DNA of 64,000 bases, taken from positions 14,136,001-14,200,000 of the forward strand of contig CM055607.1 of the NCBI GenBank assembly GCA_029379385.1. The letters run 5' to 3'. The notes beneath the pieces are model-generated. The model saw nothing but the letters and a program-made list of their open reading frames with translations. It ran no database searches and had not been told where the DNA came from. Within the stretch, counting starts at the first letter, position 1. Every line of letters begins with the position of its first letter. Shown here piece after piece: positions 11,701 to 21,715 of this stretch. Origin of the DNA: Quillaja saponaria (taxonomy: Eukaryota; Streptophyta; Magnoliopsida; Fabales; Quillajaceae). The translations under genes were made by a program, and so were the position numbers.

Positions 11701-14700
11701 TTTTCGGTTTTGCATTGGGCTAAATTTAAAGTCCGCAAAATTAGCCCATAAAAAGTTACATCTTTTAGTTTCTAGGCCATATAATTAGGTCTAATAAAAC
11801 TATTTTTAATTGTTTTAAAAATATCTAATATAAATTATTAAATATACCTACAAATTAAGCCCCAACATACGCTAAAATAATTAAATCATGTTTTAAAAAA
11901 AATTAAGAATATATATATATATATATATTTCGGTTCGGTTCAGTTTCATTTCAGTTAAAATCAAGAATATTTGATAATCGAACCGAATAATTCGGTTATT
12001 AAAAACAAAAATAAATTCAATTCAATTTTCTTCAAACCACCAACATTCCTTACAATAAATTCAATTTTCAAATCATAGACAATTTCTTCTTCAATTACAA
12101 ACCTTGACTCAAATACTTTATTTTCCTACAGTAAACTGGCAGGGAGCTAGATGAAAAGGGTCACAAAGGATCAAACAGTCAACTTTTCCCTCAAGGGCTA
12201 CCATTGCACCCCTAAAACCAAGTTTGGAACCCTAAAGCCCTCCACACAGCCAATGTAAACAGAATCCCAAATCAGCCCTACATCAAGAGACCTACTTTCT
12301 TGCAAATAAATCATACTAGTGCAAGGACAGGCTGATAACTTCAGCAAAATCAACAACTAAATTCAATGGAAATTACAATGTACTATACGTAATACTCTAA
12401 GAGAGGAAGTCCCACATTAATTGGGAAAGAGACGACTGAGGTGTATATAACCCACAAGGATCAACTATTCAACTACTAAGTCCTTTCCAGATAGCATTTT
12501 AACTCATGTTGTGTGAGTTATTGACTTTTCAAAGATACTTGGGATGTTATAGATAGTATCAGAACATTTACCTTTCGTGGTGTGTGGGCCAAGGCAAAGC
12601 CACATCACCTAGAAAAGATCCCAATATTAAGGCTTGACGAGGATGTCAAGGATTCTGAAAGGGTGGAGTAATTGTAATATCGATACCTGGGCTAGTTGGA
12701 CTTAGGGTGTTACAGATGGTATCAGAGCATTTACCCTTCGTGGTGTGTGGGCCAGGGCAGGACCACATCACCTAGGGAAGATCCTGATATTGAGGCTTGA
12801 CGAGAATGTCAAACAAAAATTCTGAAAAGGTGGAATAATTGTAATACCCAAGTAGAGAAAGTCCCACATTGATTACCCACATCAGTCTCCTCTTTCCTAA
12901 TCAATATGGGACTTCTTCTCTTGGAGTATTACAATTACCCCACTCCTTAAGAATCCTTGATGTTCTCGTCAAGTCTCAATATCAGGATCTTCCCTAGATG
13001 ACGTGGCTCTGCCCTGTCCCACACACCACGAAGGGTAAATGCTCTAATACCATCTGTAACACTCTAAGTTCAACTATCCAAAGTACCTTTGAAAAGTGAA
13101 CAACCCACACCACATGATTTAAAATACTAGCTAGAAGGTACTTAGTAGATGACCCTTGTGGGTTATATACACCTTAGTCTCTTTTTTCCTAATCAATGTG
13201 AGACTTCCTCTATTGAGATATTACAATTAATGATATCATAATTATAATACCTTACTCCCTTAAACCTATACTTAATTTATTTAATGTCTTACTTAAATAG
13301 TAATTACTTATTAATTATCAAAGAGACCAAAATTTCCTTTATTCCTTTTAAAACCAAACTAATTAACCATTACCAAAATTTTCCTTTTCCTTTTCATTCT
13401 CCTAGAACCAAATTAGTTAGACTAGATTACAAAATTCCTTCTTAATTTCTCTTAAGGCCGAATTTGCTAGACTTAATTTAAGTGATAATTTATAATTTAC
13501 TTGTTACAAAAGAACATAGTTAATCAACCTTCTTGTTAATTAAATGGTTTCCTTATTATTACTTACTACCAAAAAAATATACTAATTAATTTCCCTTAAT
13601 TTACTTACTTCCTTCAAGACTTAAATTTTATTTACTTGTATTCCTAATTAAATTATCATTAATTCATTAAACTCAATTAATTCATAATCTTAAAATTTCA
13701 TTGATTCTTAACCTATTAACCCAATTCAATTCATATTCAATACTTCAATTAATTCATGTTCCTAATTCTTTATTAATTCTCATCCTTACATCTTTAATCC
13801 TTTATTAATTCACTGGTTAAAATCGATTAGAAACTTATTAAGCTAAAATTAATTCACAACCTCTATGTTCTTACTTCCTTTTTAAACCTACTTGATAAAG
13901 TTACATGCCAAATTATACATTGAAGTTACTATTGATTTTCCTCACTTAATTTTAATCCTCCATGACCGAAGAGAAACTAGATGCCTTAACCAATTCATTC
14001 TACCTTGTGTTTCATTGTCCTTAATAAAGTTTCATTCTTGTACTAGCCTTAACCAAATTCAACACCCTTTTTACCTAGAGAAATACTTGGCCGAATTTAA
14101 CACTTTCTTTTCCTAGAAAATTCTTCTTGGCCGAATGGAATTCATGGACATTCAAGGTTTTACAAAAGAGGCTCGGCCTCCTACTTCATTCATTTATATA
14201 GTTTATACAATTTACATGGATTATTTATTATGTTTGGACCAAAAGAACTTTTACATATATTTTACAAGACTCTCTTTAGACATCTAGCCTAAGTCCAAAC
14301 TAATTACATATTTACACACTATAGCCATCACAAAAATCTTTCCTTGTCTTCCTAAGATCCAACGGCCTCTACATCAAATTTTTTTTGCCATTTTCCACCT
14401 AAGATGGTGGAATAACATACACGGCCATAAGAGAGTTATCATCATCACCCTCCACATGCCACCAATCAACAATTTGCCATCTTTCGGTCACATGCACTAC
14501 TCCTTCCTCTAAGGATAAGGCAAACACAAAAATACTTTGAACAACATAACTTCCTTGAATGTTTAATTAACTTGCACATCAAGATTGAAAAAAAATGAGT
14601 CGAACCTCAACAAGTATACATCATAACAACGAAAAATTCTTGATGACAGTTTTAAAAAATAGGAATATGCAATGCAAAATTCATTATTTTTCCTCTCCTT

Positions 14701-17700
14701 AGTAACCTTCTTGACCGATTCATGCAAACCCGGGACTGCCTTACAAGGACTTAGATATACCATGAATACCAACCTCTTGTATACATGACACTACTTCTTG
14801 ACAGTAGGATCCATATTATGGTTTGAGTATCTTTATAAATACTCGGAAACTTCGACCAATATGAACTCAAGACAAGTTATTAGAATCATTTTCTTTAAGT
14901 TTCCCAAAAGGGATTCATATTTCTTTCCATATGCATGAAGAATATAAAAATAATAATAAAGTAACTTGCAAAGCGAAGATGAAATAGACAAATAAATACA
15001 TGAATACTTGCCTAATACCCTTAGTTTTTGTTTTTCTTTCTTTCTTTCTTTCCTCTACGCCTCCTTCTTCCTCCTTTCCTTTTCCTTCTCTGTTTTTCCT
15101 TCCTTCTTTCTTGCTCTCGATTTTCCTTCTTATTTTAGCTCACAATCTTGTTCCTTCCCCCTTAGGCTTACGTTTTTCTCCTTTTCCTTGGTTTACAGTT
15201 TCCTTCTTTCTTTACCTGGTTCATGGTTTTGGTTCTTAGATCTAGGCATGTGAGTTTTGTGTTTGTCTTGCTATTTGGATGGTGTTTAAGGTTTGGCAAA
15301 ACAGTGGAGTGTGTGTGTGAATGCATGGCCAGTTTTGTTAAGGCCATTTAATCTCTAGGTTTCTTCTCATTAATGTCCCTACTCATTTCTACTTTATTTC
15401 ATTCAATCATTTTATTTCAAGTATACACTACTATTTACACATAGCTATTTTCTTAGTTTTCTTACACATGTATGGCCACCTATGCAACTCATTTCTCACA
15501 TGTCCATTACACCTCACCCTTTCATTAAATGCTAACTTTTCACCTATGTAAATTCATTTATTGCATTCACACTCTTATTCTTTACTCCCCACGGTTTTGC
15601 TAGAATTTCTCTCCTAGTTTCGTTTCTTCCTAGTTCCATTCTAACAATTCCCTAACCAACTAGTTCCACATTTACACATTTCCATAATTGAAAATGACAA
15701 TGTCATGGTGATGTTATCTAATGATGACTCCATCTTCAATCCTAACTAAACTAACTAAATGATGATATCATCAAAGTTACACGATGATGTCACACTTTCT
15801 ATGTTTAGAATTTTACTTTAAAATTTTCCAAATTAAATGCATGAAATATTCTACCGAATTCATTGATTAAACTATATTTTCAACACGTACATGTTTAGTC
15901 TTAATTAAACTAAATTAACACATGCTTAGCCTAATTAATCTAGATTAAATTTTTAAGGGTGTTACATTACTCTCGCTCTCGAAAAAAATTTTGTTCTCAA
16001 AATTCATACTTACCTCATCAAACAAATGTAGAGAGGTTTATCTCACGTCAGTTTCTTTTTTCCATGTTGCATCTTTCTATGTTTCACAACTTAGGAAGTA
16101 GAAACCGAGTCTCAATCATGTATTGGAATATAAACCTACATGAATAGAGAGTAATCTTCAAGCTAAGGCCGAACCTTTAAGGATAGTGGTTAGGAGGACC
16201 AATTCCAAGAAAAGGGAAATTATCCCAATAGTGAAAGTAACATGGAAAGGGTACTTAGAGAAAGAAGCAACATGGGAAAATGAAACCAACGTGAGGCAAA
16301 CCTATTCACATTTATTTGATGAGGTTAGTATGAATTTTGGGAACAAAATTCCTTTTTGAAACGAGGAGTAATGTAACACCCCTAGAATTTTAATCTAGTT
16401 TAATTAGGCTAAGCATGTATTTAATTAAGACTAAACATCTACATGTTAGAAATGTAGTTTAATCAATGAATTCGGTAGAATATTTCATGCATTCATTTTT
16501 ATGCATTTAATTTAGAAAATTTTTAGATAAAATTCTAAACATGAAAAGTGTGACATTATCATGACATCATCCGATGACAACATCATTTTAGTTAGTTTAG
16601 TTAGGATTGAAAGATTGAGTCATCATTGGATGACATCATCATTACCAATTATGAAAACATGTAAATATGGAATTAGTTGCCTAGGGAATTGTTAGAATAA
16701 AACTAAGAAGAAACCAAACTAGGAGAGAAATTTGAGCAAAACCATAAGAGTAAGGAATAAGGGTGTGAATGCAATAAATGAATTTATATAAGTGAAAATT
16801 TAGCATTTAATGAAAGGGTGAGGTGTAATGGACACGTGAAAAATGAGTTGCATAGGTAGCCATACATGTGTAAGAAAACTAGGAAAAAACTAAGAAAAAA
16901 TAACCATATGCAAAGAGTAGTGTATACTTTGAATAAAATGAATGAATGAAGTAAAGTAGGAATGATTACGGACATTAATGGAGAAGAAGCCAAGAGATTA
17001 AATAGCCTTAACAAAACCGACCATGCACCCACACACACACTCCACTCTTTTGCCAAATTATAGACATCATGCAAACAACAAGACAAACACAAAACTCACA
17101 TACCTAGACCTAAGAACCAAAATAGTGAACTAAGTAAAGAATGAAGGAAACTGTAGACTAAGAAAAAGGAGAAAAACGTAAGCCTAATGGAAGAAGTAAC
17201 AAGACCGTGAGCTAAAAGGAAGAAGGAAAACCGAGAGCAAGAAAGAAGGAGGGAAAAATCGAGAAGGTAAAGGAAAGGAGGAAGAAGGAGGCGTAGAGGA
17301 AAGAAAGAAAACAAAACAAAAACTAAGGATATTATGCAAGTATTCATGCATTCTTTTATCTATTTCATCTTTGTTTTGCAAGTTACTTTCTTGTTACTCT
17401 TATATTCATGCATATGAAATGGTACATGAATCTTTTTTGGGAAACTTAAAGGAAATGAAGAAAATGATAAATGATTATAGCAACTTATCGTGAGTTCATG
17501 TTGGCCGAAGTTCCCAAATATCCATAAAAATACTCAAACCATAGTATGGATCCTATTATCGAGAAGTGGTATCATGTATATGAGAGGTTGGTATTCATGG
17601 TACATCTAAGTCCTTGTAAGGCAATCTTGGGTTAGCATGAACTGATCAAGAAGGTTACTAAGGAGTGGAAAAGAGGAAAAATGATGAATTTTGCATCGTA

Positions 17701-20700
17701 TATTCCTATTCTTTAAAACTGTCATCAAGAATCCTTCATTGTCTATGTATGCATTAAGAATCCTTTGTTGTCTATATATGAATGCTTGTTAAGGTTCCAC
17801 TCACCTTTTTTCAATCTTGACGTGCAAGTTAATTAAGCATCCATAGAAGTTTACATTATTCAACGTACTTTTGTGTTTTGTTCATCCTTGGAGGAAGGAA
17901 TAGCATATGTGACCAAGATATGGCAAATTGTTGATAGGTGGTATGTGGAGGGTGATGATAATAACCCTCTTATGGTCGTGTATGTTATTTCACTACACTA
18001 AGTGGAAAACGGCCAAAAAAAATTTGATGTAGAGGCTGTTAAACCTTAGGAAGACAAGGAAAGATTTTTGTGATGGCCATAATGTGTAAATATGTAATTA
18101 GTTTGGACTTAGGCTAGATGTCTAAAGGGAGTCTTGTAAAATACATGTAAAATCTCCTTTTTGGTCTAAACATAGTATGTAATCCATGTAAATTATGTAA
18201 GCTATATAGATGAATGAAGTAGGAGGCTGAGCCTCTTTTGTAAAACTTTGAATGTCCATGAATTCCATTCGGCTAATAAGAATTTCCTAGAAAAAGTGTT
18301 AAATTCGGCCAAGTATGTCTTTAAGAAAAAAGGTGTTGAATTTGGTTATGGCAAATGCAAGAATGAAAAATTAACTAAGGACAAATCAAACAAATGGTAA
18401 AACACAACATAGAATGAATTGGTTAAGGCACCTAGTACCATTTGGCCATGGAGGATTAAAAAATTGAGTAAGGAAAATCAATAGTAGCTTCAAAGGGTAA
18501 CGTGACATGTACTTTTAACAAATATGTGTTAAAGAGGAATTAAGTAAATTAAAGATGTAGAATTCTTAGTCAATTCTAGTTCTTAAACGATTCTAGTTTA
18601 GAATTGGGGACATGAATCAATTTGAGTATTGGAAATGAAGTAATTAAGTTAATAAGTCAAGAATCAATTAGGTTATAAGGTCATGAATTAATTTGAGTCT
18701 AAGGAATTAATGGTAATTTAATTAGGAATACAAGTTAATAAAGGCTATGTCTTGAAGGAAATAAACTAGTTAAAGAAAATAATTAGAATAGTTTCTTGTA
18801 GCAAGTAACATTAAGAAAACCATTTAATTAAAAAGGAAATTGACTGAATATGTTTTCTTGTAACCAGTAAAGAATGAATTATCACTTAATCAAGTCTAGC
18901 AAATTCGGCCTTTAAGATGAAGTAAGAAAGAATTTTGCAATCTAGTCTAACTAATTCGGTTCTAGGAAAATAAAATTTTTGGTAATGGTTAATTAGTTCG
19001 GTTTTAAAAGAAATAAAGGAAATTTTGGTCTCTTTGATAATTAATAAGTAATTACTATTTAAGTAAGATATTAAGACATTAATTAAATTAAATCTAGGTT
19101 TAAAGGAATAAGGTGTTACACTATACACTTACACATTGCTTCAGATTATCATGTGTATATATATACCTCTGAAAATTGAACCATAAGGATGCCATACTCT
19201 TTAATCACTAATGCACTATGAGTATATACAAACAACAACACAGACTTCAAACAAGGATCATATTTTATGGCATGGGTGATAAGTCCAAATTAATGGCTTT
19301 TGTAAAATGAAATCTAGAAATTTTCAGAGGAAGACCTCAGATATAAAATACATGAGAACACAAAACAAATAGACGAGTTTAAAATCCATACCAGTCCCTG
19401 CTCCAAAGTAGATATTGGTATTGGAAGATTGAGATCAGCCACAACTCCAGGCAAAGCCCGAGCAAGACAACTAGCCAAAGTTTGCTTTATTTCAGAAGAC
19501 CGACCATCTGCCAAGGCAACCTTCTGTGGATACTCTCTCCCATTAACTGATAGATACTCTTCATGAAAACTTTCATCTCTTCCATATATATATGCCAAAG
19601 AAGATGATGATATCCATGAAAAGAGAGCATTCCACATAGTTGCAAAGGGTGACAACTAATGGAGTTTAAAAAATGATAAAAGTTGTATACATTAGTCTTG
19701 CACAGTTGCATCTAGAAATTTAGCACCAGTATGTACAAATAGCTCAGATAAGAAACTTACAGTCAAACTGAAACCCTCTGGTGGTGCATCAAACCATGAG
19801 TCTTCAGAGTCAAAGAAATCCGACCCTGAAATTGGAGGCTTTCTTGGCCATTTTATAGCAGTCGGTTCAGGTTCTAAGACATCAACATCGTTGACCACCT
19901 CTCCTTCATCAACATCATGTGGACGTGGCAATATAATGACTCCAGCTTCAGAAACTGGATGAGATTTATAAGAATAGAGAAATATTTATTAGAGATGAAC
20001 CAAAATCTGTACCAAAAACTCCAAATGAATACACAGAGTAACATACCAGCACCAATGACATCAGGGTCTCCAGATGCAACTGCTTCTGCTGCCTGGCTCA
20101 ATGCCAAAGCACAGGCTTCAGCCGAGGTAAAACGTAGCATGTCATCATCATCATTATCACCCTTATATGTATTTCCAGGCATTTCAGAATCCCTCATTTC
20201 TCTAACTTCACAAAGACTTTGGCTCCCAGATCTGTCAACTTTCTCATCAGCCCATGTAACAGAGCGTCCAAGTTTCTTTCCACCCAAGGGCTTAAGAGAT
20301 GATTTGGGCTTTGTTTCACTCAACTTAGTTGCTTTCTCAACATGGGATTCCTCTTCTACTGCAATTATACTGGAACCAGATTGAAGAGGAACTGCAGTTG
20401 GAGGCACCTCTTGGGAGCAAGCATCATCTTTTGTTGCATATTCACTCTTCTTTTCCTTCCCATCTACTGATTCCCTTTCAGAATCACTCCTCCATGATAC
20501 AGATGATGCTCCTAATATGGAAATAAAGTCTTCAACTTTCTTTTCACCAGTAGGTTTAAGAGCGGATTCGAGTTTGGTTTCATGTGATTTGGCTGCTTCC
20601 TTAATATGTCGTTCATTGTTTGCTTTCATAGAAGACAACTTAGAACTACTTTTGGAAGTTGAAGACACCTCTTGGAAACCAGGATCATCTTTTCTGACCA

Positions 20701-21702
20701 TTTTACTGCCAACCCCTTTTCTTGTTGGCTCACTAATGTTAGCATATGAAGCCATCTCACTCGGATCTGATGGGGTTTTGGAAACACTATACTCATCTTG
20801 AGTAATTATGGTACTCATGAAGTCCATCTCATTGACAAATTCTTTTTCACCACTCAATTTGGTATGACTAGCTTTGATTTCTGAAATGACAAAAAACGTT
20901 CACTTTGATGGAAACTCAATAAAAGCAAGTAATCTTATTCCTCCTTTTGTCAGCAAGCTCACAAGAATTAGATTCTGAGATCTAAGTTAAGGTTAACTAT
21001 GTGCCAAGAATCAGACATAGTATAATAAGAAAGGCAGTTTAAGTGAGAACATTCATCCAGCTAGAAATATACAATAATCTCCCACAAAAACCAAGGAAGA
21101 AAGAAACTCTCACCTTCTTTAAGATTCTTCCGAGACAAAGGCTTGGAATAGCGATTTCTCTGTGGTACATAACCTTCTACTGCATTTGATGGACCAACCC
21201 ACTGTTCCAAAGACACTTCCCCTTTGATGGTCTCTGTTTTCTCCTGAATTTGCAAGCCAGACAACCCCAAATCCCCATTCTTCCCCAAATTATCCTCTGT
21301 TTCCAAATTCAAATTCCCAAACAACCTAAGAACCACATTAAGTTTCTCTGAGTCTAAAACCGGGCATCTCTCATCTTGCAAACTCCCAGAAAAAGCTTTG
21401 CTGTTGACAACACAACTAGAAGAGCAAAACATGTATGTCTCATGTAGGTCATAGACTTTGTGTTCCTTCAGTGAAATGCGATACCTACCCTTCCGAGGGC
21501 GATCAGCAGGCAGGGGATTGGAGCAGAGAGGGTAACCACAGTTGTTCGTAAGGGACCGCTCGGTCACAACATCTTCATAATCACTACGTGACATCAGAGA
21601 TCCAGCTGCAAACAGCTGGTCTTCATTTTTAATGCCTTCAAGGAGGGAAAGCTGTAGTTTGTGAACAGCATCTTTCACAGAGATTGGTTGATCCTTTGCC
21701 AT
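8766..21702 (-). CDS. RPAP2/Rtr1-type RNA polymerase II CTD phosphatase homologue (RIMA-like)
   Basis: Coding exons in transcript order: 21702-21114, 20880-20047, 19954-19761, 19655-19392, 10925-10767 and 8870-8766. All splice sites are GT-AG and phases agree, giving 714 aa. The N-terminus carries the Rtr1/RPAP2 zinc site: C55 and C60 (CGYPLC) with C93 and C97 (CSSSC). This family binds RNA polymerase II, dephosphorylates its CTD and helps import the enzyme into the nucleus. The middle (197-475) is Ser/Lys/Glu-rich, contains the plant-typical SVTWADEK motif and holds an internal duplication (about 259-312 and 346-399). The C-terminus (LEQGL, then RMKQWQVIALLFIDALS, ending PLGRVPQFSAQSGA) matches plant RPAP2 proteins. 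The last two exons lie beyond introns of 8466 and 1896 bp, so automated annotation could easily truncate the gene at 19.39 kb. Identity is confident; activity is inferred from the family. Confidence 0.92.
9337..9960 (+). mobile_element. Degenerate LINE (non-LTR retrotransposon) 3' reverse-transcriptase fragment
   Basis: Conceptual translation gives VLKYLSSFTQKDGAIEHDVR, then GWVKWQSALEF, a degraded ETGYAAWFQ segment and then the EIRILRWITGHTRKDRI region. This is the C-terminal part of the plant LINE polymerase, typically RYLGS...AGWMKWRSASGVLCD...GHTRKD. Stops and frameshifts interrupt it throughout. It lies in the last intron of the RPAP2 gene, antisense to that gene. Confidence 0.8.
11555..12010. 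repeat. CGGTT-rich dispersed repeat in the RPAP2 intron
   Basis: Many copies of TTCGGTT, TTTGGTT and their complement AACCGAA occur on both sides of an AT-rich core with an (AT)n run at about 11910-11930. Such CGGTTCGGTT repeats are common dispersed elements in plant genomes. A related copy lies at 61.49-61.99 kb in this window. The family cannot be assigned by eye. Confidence 0.6.
12388..13232. mobile_element. Inverted pair of TRIM-like LTR element fragments
   Basis: The left part reads TAATACTCTAAGAGAGGAAG then TCCCACATTAATTGGG and GGTGTATATAACCCACAAGG. The right end carries the same order on the minus strand. Inside, TGGTATCAGAGCATTTACCC occurs near 12718 and, diverged, near 12557 and on the minus strand near 13040. 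TGGTATCAGAGC is the primer binding site complementary to initiator tRNA-Met in plant LTR elements, and it follows GTGTTACA, an LTR-type end. No coding capacity is seen. The whole forms an imperfect palindrome centred near 12.9 kb and abuts the large LTR on its right. Confidence 0.65.
13243..15966 (-). mobile_element. Ty3/gypsy LTR, minus orientation (left arm of a 5.9 kb palindrome)
   Basis: Read on the minus strand it begins TGTAACACCC directly after an integrase-tail remnant. It ends near 13243 in TATAATACC (plus strand), a degraded form of the terminal TGTAACACC. It matches the LTR at 16372-19120 along its whole length in inverted orientation, for example the region around 14450 versus 17940 and around 13310 versus 19040, with many substitutions and small indels. 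The open frames inside it are pyrimidine-rich and not credible genes. It lies in intron 5 of the RPAP2 gene. Confidence 0.85.
15967..16075 (-). pseudogene. Gypsy integrase C-terminal remnant next to the minus-strand LTR
   Basis: Minus-strand reading gives ATWKKETDVR, then a stop, then LHLFDEVSMNFENKI before the LTR start. This is homologous to the tail at 16143-16359 (ATWENETNVRQTYSHLF). It is the 3' end of the polyprotein of the left element and is broken by a stop. Confidence 0.75.
16143..16359 (+). pseudogene. Gypsy polyprotein C-terminal fragment (integrase/chromodomain-like tail)
   Basis: An open stretch reads LRIVVRRTNSKKREIIPIVK, then VTWKGYLEKEATWENETN and VRQTYSHLF, and stops 12 bases before the LTR. 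This is the standard end of Ty3/gypsy pol, where VKV.W.....EEATWE....MR..YP.LF is typical. Everything upstream of it in the polyprotein is missing; the element is cut at about 16.1 kb by the junction with the inverted copy. Confidence 0.85.
16372..19120 (+). mobile_element. Ty3/gypsy LTR, plus orientation (right arm of the palindrome)
   Basis: It starts TGTAACACCCC and ends AAGGTGTTACA, giving clear TG...CA ends with the short inverted terminus TGTAACACC/GGTGTTACA and a length of 2749 bp. It directly follows the polyprotein stop, so it is a 3' LTR. The flanks (ATAAT left of the left arm, CTATA right of this arm) are not a matching target duplication, so the pair is not one simple insertion. 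Confidence 0.88.
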
Positions 21703-21715
21703 AGGAGAAGAATTT

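Noticed and set aside
15000..15253. Two overlapping plus-strand frames rich in Phe/Ser/Leu, and the counterpart at 17096-17381 on the minus strand
   Set aside because: They are translated pyrimidine-rich tracts at mirror positions in the two LTR arms, not genes.
13243..19120. Reading the palindrome as a single TIR DNA transposon
   Set aside because: Gypsy polyprotein tails end just before TGTAACACCC on each side, which is the structure of 3' LTRs, not of TIRs.
19917..20801. Plus-strand frames of 155, 65 and 94 residues
   Set aside because: They are antisense shadows of RPAP2 exons 2 and 3, which carry the conserved protein sequence on the other strand.
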